A stretch of 64,000 nt of DNA from Paucihalobacter sp036825875 (GCF_036825875.1 NZ_DAISXK010000001.1:1-64000), one strand, 5' to 3'; counted from the first letter of the stretch, positions 16,914 through 25,573 are shown. The notes: generated by a model not told the origin, from the sequence alone. Made by a program: numbers and translations.

Positions 16914-17975
16914 ATGACACCAAGTTTCGATAAAATTCACAATCGTTTTAAATTAAACGGACTACATTTTGACCGTGACGAGCTTAAGGAAGTTGCTTAC
17001 AGCTATATAAAAGAAGGCGAATTATATGAAAAGGAGATTGGCGATTTTTTATTAGAATGGACCAATGACCGAGACGTTGTAGAGGTACGTACTTCAGGTT
17101 CTACCGGTTTACCAAAAATTATAAAACTTAAAAAGCAAGCCATGGTAGCATCAGCTCTAGCTACTGGTGATTATTTTAAACTTGAGCCAGGAAACATCTG
17201 TTTACATTGCTTACCAGCACATTTCATAGCAGGGAAGATGATGATGATAAGAGCCATGATTTTAGGTTTAGAACTCACCACCGTAGAACCACTTTCCCGA
17301 CCTGTATTCAATAAAGATACTGTTTTTGATTTTGCCTCTATGGTACCAATTCAACTTGAAAAAACCCTGAATTTTGTCGATAATATCAAACTGCTTTTAG
17401 TAGGTGGTGCTGCGGTTCCCAAACGATTGGTTTCAAAGTTAAGCAATGTAGATGCAGCTGTATTTGAAACTTATGGTATGACAGAAACCATTACGCATAT
17501 TGCAGCTAGAGGACTTAATGGTGCATTTAAGTCTAAGTATTTCACAACACTTCCGGGTGTGATGGTATCACAAGATGAACGCAATTGCCTCGTGATTAAA
17601 GCAGACTATTTATCCGATGAGCCTATTATAACCAACGATGTGGTCGAACTTGTTTCTGAAACAGAATTCAACTGGCTTGGACGTGCCGATCATATTATTA
17701 ATGTAGGCGGTGTAAAAGTACAGCCAGAAACCATTGAAGAAAAATTACATTCAAAAATTGACAAACGGTTTTTTATCACTTCTGAAAATGATTCTAAATT
17801 AGGCGAACACGTGGTATTGGTGATTGAATCGGATAAATTCGAAATTCCAGCTTCAACTTTTGATGAATTGGAAAAGTTTGAAATCCCCAAAAACATCTAT
17901 TTCACGCCGAAGTTTTCTGAAGTCACACCAGGAAAAATTCAAATTCAAGCCACCCTAAAAAAGATTAAAAGGTAG
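16914..17975 (+). CDS. menE: o-Succinylbenzoate-CoA ligase (short form)
   Basis: A 353-residue acyl-adenylate enzyme. The phosphate-binding loop TSGSTGLPK is at residues 60-68, YGMTET follows near 185, and the hinge and late motif GRADHIINVGGVKVQPETIEE are near 255. At about 350 residues it is shorter than the 450-490 of E. coli or Bacillus MenE; it lacks much of the N-terminal subdomain. I recall this compact form as usual for Bacteroidota. It forms the CoA ester used by MenB. Last menaquinone gene in the window. Confidence 0.88.
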   Translation: MTPSFDKIHNRFKLNGLHFDRDELKEVAYSYIKEGELYEKEIGDFLLEWTNDRDVVEVRTSGSTGLPKIIKLKKQAMVASALATGDYFKLEPGNICLHCLPAHFIAGKMMMIRAMILGLELTTVEPLSRPVFNKDTVFDFASMVPIQLEKTLNFVDNIKLLLVGGAAVPKRLVSKLSNVDAAVFETYGMTETITHIAARGLNGAFKSKYFTTLPGVMVSQDERNCLVIKADYLSDEPIITNDVVELVSETEFNWLGRADHIINVGGVKVQPETIEEKLHSKIDKRFFITSENDSKLGEHVVLVIESDKFEIPASTFDELEKFEIPKNIYFTPKFSEVTPGKIQIQATLKKIKR

Positions 17976-18066
17976 TTTACTCATTAAAACAAGCACTTAA
18001 CTCATTGGTGTTTTTGTAATTGGTAATTGAGAGATAGTTTTATCCTAAACTAAAATCTCAACCATT

Positions 18067-18675
18067 ATGAAAACGCTCATTCTTATTTTCTGCACAATCC
18101 TGGTAATTCCTAATTGTAGCGCACAGGAAAAAAATATTCAAACACATTCAGTTACACTGGACCAATTAATCGGTTTTGTAGTTGAAACCTATAAAACGGA
18201 ACAGGGCAATATTGAAGTACCACACAACGTTGTGTTTTTACTTCAATATAATGGTCAACCACTTCCAGCTGAGGAGGCAGTCTTGTTAAAACAAGCATTT
18301 AAAATTCTTTCTAGCAGACTTTCAGAAGAAACACTCATTTCTATTGCTACCTATTCAGGTGTTAACGGCATCGCATTGCAACAAACGCCTTCAACCGAAT
18401 TAAAAAAAATTCTGCATACCATCGAAAATTTGCAGTCTAGTATAAAGGAATTTCACGATGATGGTATTGCCATGGCTTATGATTATATGAATACACATTT
18501 TGATGAAGACTTTCAAAATTCAATTGTCATTATAAGAAATCCGAATTCATCTTCAACCTCTATAACCTCAAATATTCAGGCAACAAAAGAAAAAAAATCA
18601 AAAGGTAAACCCAGTTCTATTGTACTCACCGCTATAGCATTGCTACCAGAAATTATTTCAGTTATTAAAAATTAA
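18067..18675 (+). CDS. Secreted degenerate von Willebrand A-like protein lacking the MIDAS
   Basis: A 202-residue protein with a signal peptide (residues 1-20, ending CSAQ). Residues 54-157 follow the layout of a YfbK/Ca-activated-channel-type VWA domain: a first strand NVVFLLQ, then PLPAEEAVLLKQAFKILSSRL, then SIATYSG, then an I-x-x-L-x-x-L helix, then DDGIAMAYDYMNTHF and the strand NSIVIIRN. The metal-site residues are gone: the usual DxSGSM is QYNGQP, the threonine loop is IKEFHDD, and the late TDGD is RNPN. The C-terminus is a hydrophobic stretch (VLTAIALLPEIISVI). The next gene, 18 bases downstream, is a VWA protein with an intact site. Function unknown. Confidence 0.65.
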   Translation: MKTLILIFCTILVIPNCSAQEKNIQTHSVTLDQLIGFVVETYKTEQGNIEVPHNVVFLLQYNGQPLPAEEAVLLKQAFKILSSRLSEETLISIATYSGVNGIALQQTPSTELKKILHTIENLQSSIKEFHDDGIAMAYDYMNTHFDEDFQNSIVIIRNPNSSSTSITSNIQATKEKKSKGKPSSIVLTAIALLPEIISVIKN

Positions 18676-18693
18676 CCCTTAAACTTTATTATT

Positions 18694-20142
18694 ATGAAAC
18701 ATTTATTAAACATGCTCTTTGTAACCCTTATAGTGTTCCAAATGCAATCACAAGAACAAACCATTTCAGGAATCGTAACAGGAGCAGAAGATGGCTATCC
18801 GCTGCCAGGAGTAAACGTCATTGTAAAAGGAACCTCAACTGGTACCCAAACCGACTTCGATGGCAAGTACCAAATTCAAGCAAACGAAGGTGAAATTCTA
18901 GTATTCAGCTACGTTGGTTATGACACCAAGAATGTAAAAGTTGGAAAATCTAGGGTGGTGAATGTGGCTTTGGAAATTGGAAGTATGCTTGATGAGGTCG
19001 TAGTATCTGGTTATTCTTCTTCTGTAAAGAATAAAGCTAAAGTATATATTAGAGGTGCAGCATCAGTCTCAAAAAGTGAAAAATCCACCGCTAAAACTTA
19101 CGGAGCAAGGAGTTCTGTAACCGAGTCGCAATCAGGTCAATTAACCGCTGGTGAAATTAATGATAATGAAAAGTGGGACGAATGGTTAAAAGTGCTAAAA
19201 GGAAAAAATCTTAACACAAACTGGGGTTTTTACACAGAAAGTAAAATTGAAGTCTTAGTAAATGATATTAATAATAATCCTTTAGGTAATATAAAAGTAA
19301 CGCTATACAATACTGCAAACGAAGTTTTAATGGTCGCTATGACTGATGTTTTTGGTAAAGCTATTTTATTTAAAAATTTGAATTCACAAAATGTTAGTGA
19401 TTTTTACACAATTCAAGTAATTCAAAATAATAGTGTTTACGGCGAAAAGATTACAAACCAAAAAAAGGTAGTATTCACGTTGGAAGAAAAGAACGTAGAA
19501 TATAATGTAGAAAACAACGTCGAAGTAATGTTTACTATTGATGCAACAGGCTCAATGGGTGATGAAATGAATTATCTCAAGTCGGAATTAAAAAATATAA
19601 TATCACGTTTAGACAAAAGAATTAATCAAAAGCGCGTGGCATTAACCTTTTACAGGGATTTTGGAGACGAGTACGTTGTTAGAGATTTTGATTTTGATAC
19701 CAATATAGATAGGGTTAAAGCAAACTTATCAAATCAAAACGCCAATGGTGGCGGAGATTATGAAGAAGCTGTTGAGGAAGCTCTAAAGGCTTCTTTATCG
19801 AAATCTTGGAATGTAAAAGCCAAAGCAAAATTACTGTTTTTATTATTGGATGCTCCACCACATTACAATGATAAAAATGTAGAAGTTTTACAGAAACAGA
19901 TAAAATTAGCCCAGAAGATGGGAATTAAAATTATTCCAATTGTGGCGAGCGGTGCAAATAAAGATCTTGAATTTTTAATGCGGTTTTTCAGTGTATCAAC
20001 AAATGGAACTTATGTGTTTTTAACTGATGACAGTGGTATTGGTGAAACCCATTTGAAGCCATCCGCAGATGATTATAAAGTTGAGAAATTGAATGACCTT
20101 ATAGTAAGATTGATTGAAAAATATTCAGGCGTTACTGGTTAA
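18694..20142 (+). CDS. Secreted CarboxypepD_reg - VWA domain protein
   Basis: A 482-residue exported protein. A signal peptide (about 1-20) is followed by a carboxypeptidase-regulatory-like beta sandwich (22-95; DGYPLPGVNVIVKGTSTGTQ and FSYVGYDTK). Next is the DEVVVSGY linker typical of SusC-like receptors (100-107), then a second small beta domain (185-232; NNPLGNIKVTLYNTANEVL). The C-terminal VWA domain (276-475) has an intact MIDAS, DATGSM with Asp283, Thr285 and Ser287, and GGGDYEEAVEEAL supplies the next ligand loop. There is no TonB-receptor barrel. It probably binds protein or metal at the cell surface. It pairs with the degenerate VWA gene upstream; a terminator follows. Confidence 0.8.
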   Translation: MKHLLNMLFVTLIVFQMQSQEQTISGIVTGAEDGYPLPGVNVIVKGTSTGTQTDFDGKYQIQANEGEILVFSYVGYDTKNVKVGKSRVVNVALEIGSMLDEVVVSGYSSSVKNKAKVYIRGAASVSKSEKSTAKTYGARSSVTESQSGQLTAGEINDNEKWDEWLKVLKGKNLNTNWGFYTESKIEVLVNDINNNPLGNIKVTLYNTANEVLMVAMTDVFGKAILFKNLNSQNVSDFYTIQVIQNNSVYGEKITNQKKVVFTLEEKNVEYNVENNVEVMFTIDATGSMGDEMNYLKSELKNIISRLDKRINQKRVALTFYRDFGDEYVVRDFDFDTNIDRVKANLSNQNANGGGDYEEAVEEALKASLSKSWNVKAKAKLLFLLLDAPPHYNDKNVEVLQKQIKLAQKMGIKIIPIVASGANKDLEFLMRFFSVSTNGTYVFLTDDSGIGETHLKPSADDYKVEKLNDLIVRLIEKYSGVTG

Positions 20143-20172
20143 ATAAAATTAATTTTACTCATTTATGAATTA

Positions 20173-20198
20173 AAAGGGTGCATCGTCACCCTTTTTTT
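20173..20198 (+). terminator. Terminator after the VWA gene
   Basis: The stem AAAGGGTG (20173-20180) pairs with CACCCTTT (20187-20194) around the loop CATCGT, followed by further T residues. Confidence 0.85.
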
Positions 20199-20281
20199 AT
20201 GCCATAATATTGTCTAAATTCGTGAATCCAGTTTAAAAAAAAAGTCCCTTGAATGTCCACATCAAAAACAAATATCAAATT

Positions 20282-21622
20282 ATGAAAAAAGTATACCTTA
20301 TAAGTTTGGTTTTAATATCAAATTTAATGTGGTCGCAGCATATTTTACCCGAACGCGAGCGCGCAACAATCATTGACAATATTCTTGAAGACAGATTCAA
20401 TAATCTTCTTCCTAACTTAATGGATAACGTAGGAATTGATATGTGGATTTTAATCACACGTGAGTATAATGAAGACCCAGTAGTTAGAACCATGCTGCCA
20501 GCAACCTGGCTAAATGCGAGAAGACGAACCATTTTGGTGTTTTTCCGAAATAAACAAAACAATACTATGGAAAAATTAGCAGTGGCACGTTATAATTTTG
20601 GGAAAAACATAGTATCAGCATGGAATAAGGATACGCAACCAGACCAATGGCAAAGACTTATAGAAATCATTAATGAACGCAACCCGAAACAAATCGGACT
20701 CAATGTTTCTGAAGATTTCAATATAGCCGACGGCTTGGCCAAAACCGACTATGATGCATTTATGGAATATTTGCCTAAAAATTTTCATTCAAAAGTCACT
20801 TCAGCAGAAAAATTAGCAGTCGCTTGGATCGAAACACGAACATCTCAGGAAATGGTCATCTATAACCAACTGGTAAGCATCACACATCAAATTATTTCAG
20901 AAGCGTTTTCAGAAGCAGTCATCACGCTAGGTATTACTACTACCACCGATGTGGAATGGTGGATGCGCGACAAAGTGCTGGATTTAGGTCTTGAAACTTG
21001 GTTTCATCCAACAGTAGATGTGCAGCGCAGTAACGATGACCTGGGCAACCACCTCTATGCTTTTTCAAACAGACCAGACGATATGGTGATCATGCCAGGC
21101 GATTTGCTGCATTGCGATTTTGGCATTACCTATCTCCGATTAAATACGGATTGTCAACAGTTGGCTTATGTATTAAAACCCGAGGAAACCCAAGCACCCG
21201 AATTTCTGATCAAGGCACTTGCCGAAGGCAATAAACTACAAGATTTCTTAACTGATAATTTTAAAAATGGAAAATCGGGAAATGCCATTTTAGCCGATGC
21301 TTTAAAACAGGCAAAAGCTGCTGGATTGCGGCCATCTATTTACACACATCCCTTAGGTTTTTATGGTCATTCGGCTGGCCCAACTATTGGCATGTGGGAT
21401 GCACAAAATGGTGTACCCGGTGCTGGTGATTACCCGTTACTCTCAAATACCGTTTACGCCATTGAACTCAATACAACCGTGACGATTCCAGAGTGGAAAC
21501 GGGATATTAGAATCATGTTGGAAGAAGCTGGTTTTTTTGGTGAGGATGGTTTTAGATATGTGAATGGCCGGCAAACCAAATTGCTAACCGTGCCGAGAAT
21601 TAAACCTCACACTGGTAATTAA
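20282..21622 (+). CDS. Secreted M24 family metallopeptidase (Xaa-Pro aminopeptidase-like)
   Basis: A 446-residue protein; ATG 20282 gives a good signal peptide (MKKVYLISLVLISNLMWSQ). The pita-bread fold is seen in the C-terminal half: LHCDFGITYLRLNTDCQQ for the first metal Asp ligands, HPLGFYGHSAGPTIGMWD for the His region, and YAIELNT plus ELNTTVTIPEW for a Glu ligand. The N-terminal half resembles the creatinase-like domain of prolidases. It would release amino acids from peptides in the periplasm. Its stop overlaps the convergent carboxylase stop in the four bases TTAA (21619-21622). Confidence 0.85.
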   Translation: MKKVYLISLVLISNLMWSQHILPERERATIIDNILEDRFNNLLPNLMDNVGIDMWILITREYNEDPVVRTMLPATWLNARRRTILVFFRNKQNNTMEKLAVARYNFGKNIVSAWNKDTQPDQWQRLIEIINERNPKQIGLNVSEDFNIADGLAKTDYDAFMEYLPKNFHSKVTSAEKLAVAWIETRTSQEMVIYNQLVSITHQIISEAFSEAVITLGITTTTDVEWWMRDKVLDLGLETWFHPTVDVQRSNDDLGNHLYAFSNRPDDMVIMPGDLLHCDFGITYLRLNTDCQQLAYVLKPEETQAPEFLIKALAEGNKLQDFLTDNFKNGKSGNAILADALKQAKAAGLRPSIYTHPLGFYGHSAGPTIGMWDAQNGVPGAGDYPLLSNTVYAIELNTTVTIPEWKRDIRIMLEEAGFFGEDGFRYVNGRQTKLLTVPRIKPHTGN

Positions 21623-23247
21623 ACCTGTAAAACACCCATATTAAAAGCCTTTTCAATAGGAGCGTGGTTAGCGACTTCAATACCCATACTAATCCATTTT
21701 CTGGTATCTAATGGATCAATAATGGCATCCGTCCATAATCGCGAAGCAGCGTAATAAGGCGACACTTGAGCATCATAACGCGATTTAATCTCATTAAATA
21801 ATTCGTCTTCTTTCTCTTTAGTAATGGTAATTCCTTTTTTCTTTAATGAAGCTGTTTCAATTTGAAGTAATACTTTAGCAGCCGAATTTCCGCTCATTAC
21901 CGCCAACTCAGCACTTGGCCAGGCTACAATAAGTCTCGGATCGTAAGCTTTACCACACATGGCATAATTACCAGCGCCATAACTATTTCCTATGATGACG
22001 GTAAACTTAGGCACCACCGAATTACTCACCGCATTCACCATTTTAGCACCATCCTTTATAATTCCACCATGTTCACTTTTACTACCCACCATAAATCCGG
22101 TGACATCTTGTAAAAACACTAGGGGAATTTTCTTCTGATTGCAATTGGCAATAAATCGGGTGGCTTTATCGGCACTGTCATTATAAATCACACCACCAAA
22201 CTGCATTTCGCCTTGTTGGGTTTTAACTAATTTGCGCTGATTAGCAACAATTCCAACAGCCCATCCGTCAATTCGGGCATAAGCGGTAATAATGGTTTTG
22301 CCATAGCCAGCTTTGTATTCATCAAATTCCGAATTATCAACCAATCGCTTGATAATTTCTTTCATATCGTACTGATCGGCACGACTTCTTGGAACAATCC
22401 CATAGATATCTTGAGGATTTTCAACAGGTTTTACGGCTTTGGTTCTGTTAAAACCTGCCTTGTTGTAATCACCAATTTTATCAATAATATTTTTAATGGT
22501 GTCTAAAGCATCTTTATCGTCTTTGGCCTTGTAATCAGTAACACCGCTTATTTCACAGTGCGTGGTGGCACCGCCTAAAGTTTCGTTGTCTATGGTTTCG
22601 CCAATAGCGGCTTTCACTAAATAACTACCTGCTAAAAAAATACTGCCCGTTTTGTCAACAATCAAAGCCTCATCACTCATAATTGGTAAATACGCGCCAC
22701 CTGCAACACAACTACCCATCACAGCAGCGATTTGAGTAATACCCATACTGCTCATAATGGCGTTGTTTCTGAAAATCCGACCAAAATGCTCTTTATCGGG
22801 AAAAATCTCGTCTTGCATAGGTAAGTAAACCCCGGCGCTATCCACTAAATATATAATGGGTAATCTGTTTTCAATGGCAATTTCCTGTGCGCGTAAATTC
22901 TTTTTGCCTGTTATAGGAAACCACGCGCCAGCTTTTACTGTAGCATCATTGGCAACTACCATGCATTGTTTGCCTTTGATGGAACCTATTTTAACCACCA
23001 CGCCACCGGACGGACAACCACCGTGTTCTTCGTACATGCCATCGCCAGCAAAAGCGCCAATTTCAATAGACGACGTTTTGCTGTCTAACAAATAATCAAT
23101 GCGTTCTCGGGCCGTTAATTTGCCCTTGCTTTTGTGTTTATCTATACTTTTTTGTCCGCCACCAAGCTTTACCTGAGCTAGTTTTCGCTTTAAATCGGAG
23201 AGTAAAAGTTTATTGTGATCTTCGTTTTTATTGAAGTTGATATCCAT
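21619..23247 (-). CDS. Acyl-CoA carboxylase carboxyltransferase (beta) subunit
   Basis: A 542-residue biotin-dependent carboxyltransferase with two crotonase-like halves. Marks include GKLTARERIDYLLD near residue 43, the N-half CoA pocket (DSAGVYLPMQ, GSCVAGGAYLP) and the C-half biotin/CoA pocket (LQDVTGFMVGS, GNSYGAGNYAMCGKAYDP). The length and YLPMQDEIFPDKEHFGRIFRN favour the methylcrotonyl-CoA (leucine catabolism) or broad acyl-CoA carboxylase group over propionyl-CoA carboxylase. The biotin-carboxylase alpha subunit is not adjacent, so substrate stays open. Confidence 0.88.
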   Translation of the reverse strand: MDINFNKNEDHNKLLLSDLKRKLAQVKLGGGQKSIDKHKSKGKLTARERIDYLLDSKTSSIEIGAFAGDGMYEEHGGCPSGGVVVKIGSIKGKQCMVVANDATVKAGAWFPITGKKNLRAQEIAIENRLPIIYLVDSAGVYLPMQDEIFPDKEHFGRIFRNNAIMSSMGITQIAAVMGSCVAGGAYLPIMSDEALIVDKTGSIFLAGSYLVKAAIGETIDNETLGGATTHCEISGVTDYKAKDDKDALDTIKNIIDKIGDYNKAGFNRTKAVKPVENPQDIYGIVPRSRADQYDMKEIIKRLVDNSEFDEYKAGYGKTIITAYARIDGWAVGIVANQRKLVKTQQGEMQFGGVIYNDSADKATRFIANCNQKKIPLVFLQDVTGFMVGSKSEHGGIIKDGAKMVNAVSNSVVPKFTVIIGNSYGAGNYAMCGKAYDPRLIVAWPSAELAVMSGNSAAKVLLQIETASLKKKGITITKEKEDELFNEIKSRYDAQVSPYYAASRLWTDAIIDPLDTRKWISMGIEVANHAPIEKAFNMGVLQV

Positions 23248-23338
23248 GGAAAAATGTTTGCTACGAATTTACAAAAGTTTCACGGGAATATTTTAACCTA
23301 AAAACCTTAATGAGATGTTAAATATATGTAACATGGAA

Positions 23339-23378
23339 TTATATTCCTTGGAATATAAATTTAAATGTTCTAAATTTG
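23339..23378 (+). promoter_or_regulatory. Promoter with overlapping palindromic operator for the FMN reductase-GNAT-marR operon
   Basis: TTG at 23348-23350 and TAAATTTG at 23371-23378 are 20 bases apart, a full Bacteroidota promoter. The -33 element lies inside a perfect inverted repeat: 9-base arms TTATATTCC (23339-23347) and GGAATATAA (23350-23358) with a TT centre. A dimeric regulator bound here would block sigma contact. The MarR-type protein encoded third in the operon is the obvious candidate. Confidence 0.75.
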
Positions 23379-23418
23379 TTCTTTAATTATAACAATCAAT
23401 ACTAATAAACCAAAATCT

Positions 23419-23949
23419 ATGAAAAAAATAATCGCATTCGCAGGAAGTAATAGTAAACAATCAATCAATAAGCAATTAGTTGAATATACTACGAGTTTTT
23501 TAACTGATTTTTCGATAAACTTACTGGATTTAAACGATTTTGATTTACCTATCTATAGCATCGATTTAGAAAAAAAACAAGGTATTCCTGAAAACGCACA
23601 TAAGTTTTTAAATCTTATCCGAAACAGCGATGGCATCGTTTTATCCTTGGCAGAGCACAACGGTTCTTACACAACGGCATTTAAAAATTTATTTGATTGG
23701 ATGAGCAGAATAGAATCTAAAACATTTTTCGGAAAGCCAATGTTATTAATGGCAACTTCTCCTGGTGGTAGAGGTGGCGCCTCAGTTTTGGAAGCAGCTG
23801 TGAATAGATTTCCTTTTCACAATGCCGATATCGTAGCTAAATTTTCGTTGCCAATGTTTGGTGATAATTTCAAGGATTGTAAAATTGCGAATCTTGAACT
23901 GAATAATGTATTACAAGAAGCAGTTAAAGCTCTAAAAAATAGTTTGTAA
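23419..23949 (+). CDS. NADPH-dependent FMN reductase family protein
   Basis: A 176-residue flavodoxin-fold protein. The phosphate-binding loop AGSNSKQSINKQL is at residues 8-20, and LAEHNGSYTTAFKNLFDWMSR matches the conserved flavin-contact region of the FMN_red family (azoreductase/chromate reductase group). MLLMATSPGGRGG forms the third contact loop. It likely reduces quinones or electrophiles with NAD(P)H. First gene of an operon with a GNAT and a MarR regulator; MarR proteins often sense such compounds. Confidence 0.85.
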   Translation: MKKIIAFAGSNSKQSINKQLVEYTTSFLTDFSINLLDLNDFDLPIYSIDLEKKQGIPENAHKFLNLIRNSDGIVLSLAEHNGSYTTAFKNLFDWMSRIESKTFFGKPMLLMATSPGGRGGASVLEAAVNRFPFHNADIVAKFSLPMFGDNFKDCKIANLELNNVLQEAVKALKNSL

Positions 23950-23950
23950 A

Positions 23951-24235
23951 ATGGAAATTCAACAACACGACAACGGCACTAAGGGAGCATTTTATATTGA
24001 AATAGAAGGAAAGCGACTTGCAGAAATGACTTACACCTATGCGGGTACCGAAAATGTAATCATCGATCACACCGAGGTAGATGAGTATTTTAAGGGTCAA
24101 GGCGTGGGCTATAAACTCATAGAGTCAGCTGTGTTGTTCTTTCGAGAACGAAATTTAAAGGTGATACCATTGTGTCCCTTTGCTGCTGCCGTATTCAAGA
24201 AGAAACATGACTTATACAAAGATGTATTGTCATAA
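23951..24235 (+). CDS. Small GNAT-fold N-acetyltransferase
   Basis: A 94-residue minimal GNAT. The acetyl-CoA loop is in EYFKGQGVGYKLIESAVLFFRERNLKV, followed by IPLCPFAAAVFKK. This matches the short YjdJ/GNAT_acetyltr_2-like family (about 90 residues). It begins one base after the FMN reductase stop, so the two are co-translated. Acceptor substrate unknown. Confidence 0.85.
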   Translation: MEIQQHDNGTKGAFYIEIEGKRLAEMTYTYAGTENVIIDHTEVDEYFKGQGVGYKLIESAVLFFRERNLKVIPLCPFAAAVFKKKHDLYKDVLS

Positions 24236-24275
24236 TTACATAAATCTTTCTTTATAGAGACAAAAAATATTATAC

Positions 24276-24713
24276 ATGGGAGATCTTTCAATAGATATCA
24301 ATTCAAAATTTGAAAACGAAAAGCAAAAGGCGTTGATCAATATTATGTATACCGCCAATTGGATTAATAGTTTTCAAAATGAATTTTTTAAATCCTTCGG
24401 AATTTCTCCACAACAATACAATATTCTTAAAATTTTAAACGGTGCCAGTGAGCCATTAAAAGTTCAAACAATAAAAGACAGAATGATTGAGCGCTCGCCA
24501 AATGCCACTAGGTTAATGGATAAGCTATGTTCCAAACATTTGATAGATAGAATTCCCTGTGAAGATGATAGACGCGTTGTACACATTGCTATTACCAGTC
24601 AAGGAAAAACGCTTTTGGAAGCTATTTCAAGTGATTTTTATGAGAATTTAGTGGAAAAATTGTCCGAAACTGAGGCTCAACAACTCAATCAAATTTTAGA
24701 CAAGATGCGATGA
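24276..24713 (+). CDS. MarR family transcriptional regulator
   Basis: A 145-residue winged-helix protein. The recognition region is QQYNILKILNGASEPLKVQTIKDRMIERSPNATRLMDKL, and the wing is RIPCEDDRRVVHIAITSQGKTLLE with the conserved DRR. N- and C-terminal helices would form the dimer. It is the third gene of the operon whose promoter carries a perfect palindrome, so autorepression with release by an electrophile or quinone is likely. The single conserved cysteine pair (near CSKHLIDRIPC) might be redox sensitive, but this is speculation. Confidence 0.9.
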   Translation: MGDLSIDINSKFENEKQKALINIMYTANWINSFQNEFFKSFGISPQQYNILKILNGASEPLKVQTIKDRMIERSPNATRLMDKLCSKHLIDRIPCEDDRRVVHIAITSQGKTLLEAISSDFYENLVEKLSETEAQQLNQILDKMR

Positions 24714-24716
24714 CAT

Positions 24717-24796
24717 ATTCCTGCGAAAGCAGGAATCTCGAACAAAGACAAAGAATATAATAATTAACTTTTAAGATCCCCGCTTTCGCGGGCAAT
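24717..24796. repeat. Inverted pair of short hairpin repeat units
   Basis: Unit one (24717-24738) has stem ATTCCTGC, loop GAAA and the matching arm. Unit two (24774-24796), read on the minus strand, aligns with it base for base except for one inserted base and a few compensating changes (CCCGC GAAA GCGGG core). The two thus lie head to head around 35 bases of AT-rich DNA. This looks like a REP/BIME-type element filling the whole gap between marR and pirin. Confidence 0.75.
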
Positions 24797-24799
24797 AGT

Positions 24800-25519
24800 A
24801 TGAAAACAATTTTACATAAAGCAGAAGACAGAGGCTTTGCCAACCACGGTTGGTTACAAGCCAACCACTCATTTAGTTTTGCAGGTTTTTACAATCCCGA
24901 AAAAACAAATTTTGGCGTATTACGCGTGTTAAACGACGACATCATTGCCCCAAAAATGGGCTTTGGTACGCATCCGCACGACAATATGGAAATCATCACC
25001 ATACCACTTAGTGGTGTATTGAAGCATAAAGATAATATGGCAAACAACTGGATTCCAGTTCTTCCTGGAGAAGTGCAGGTAATGTCTGCTGGCACTGGCG
25101 TTCAACATTCAGAAATAAACGGTTCGGAAACAGAATATTTAAGCTTATTTCAAATCTGGATTTTTCCAGATAAGCAGAATGTGAAACCACGTTACGATCA
25201 AAAAGCATTTGATGCCAATAACCGTAAAAATAAATTACAAGTTTTGGTGACTTCAATGGAAAATGACCATGAAAACAGTTTAAAAGTACATCAAGATGTG
25301 GTATTATCTCGAATTGATTTGGATGCCAATCAAAATTTTGAATACCAACTTAAAAGCAAAAACCAGGGTGTGTATGTCATGAATATTTCTGGAGCCTTTA
25401 ATATCCAAGACCATCTATTAGAAGGAAGAGACGCTTTGGGTATTTTTGATATAGAGTCATTTAAAGTTGAAACAAACGAAAACAGCGAGTTGTTATTTAT
25501 AGAAGTTCCCATGATGTAA
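24800..25519 (+). CDS. Pirin family protein
   Basis: A 239-residue bicupin. The N-terminal signature NHGWLQANHSFSFAGFYNPEKTNFG and the metal-site stretch GFGTHPHDNMEIITIPLSG (histidines of the first cupin) are typical of YhhW/YhaK-type pirins. HSEING supplies another ligand. Some members have quercetinase activity, but the physiological role is generally unclear. The ATG is 4 bases after a hairpin repeat unit, so its translation start may be affected by that structure. Confidence 0.92.
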   Translation: MKTILHKAEDRGFANHGWLQANHSFSFAGFYNPEKTNFGVLRVLNDDIIAPKMGFGTHPHDNMEIITIPLSGVLKHKDNMANNWIPVLPGEVQVMSAGTGVQHSEINGSETEYLSLFQIWIFPDKQNVKPRYDQKAFDANNRKNKLQVLVTSMENDHENSLKVHQDVVLSRIDLDANQNFEYQLKSKNQGVYVMNISGAFNIQDHLLEGRDALGIFDIESFKVETNENSELLFIEVPMM

Positions 25520-25565
25520 TTTTTAGTAACCGCGTTACAACTGGACATTTTCTAGTCTAAATAGT

Positions 25566-25573
25566 TATTTTTG
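25566..25573 (+). promoter_or_regulatory. Bacteroidota -7 box upstream of aguB
   Basis: TATTTTTG fits TAnnTTTG and ends 17 bases before the aguB ATG. No clear -33 TTG is present. Confidence 0.45.

Noticed and set aside
18694..20142. TonB-dependent receptor
   Set aside because: The receptor-like part is only the N-terminal regulatory-like domain; the rest is a VWA domain and no barrel is encoded.
25526..25538. GTAAC-CGC-GTTAC inverted repeat between pirin and aguB
   Set aside because: Five-base arms are short enough to occur by chance, and there is no T-run or clear relation to the promoter.
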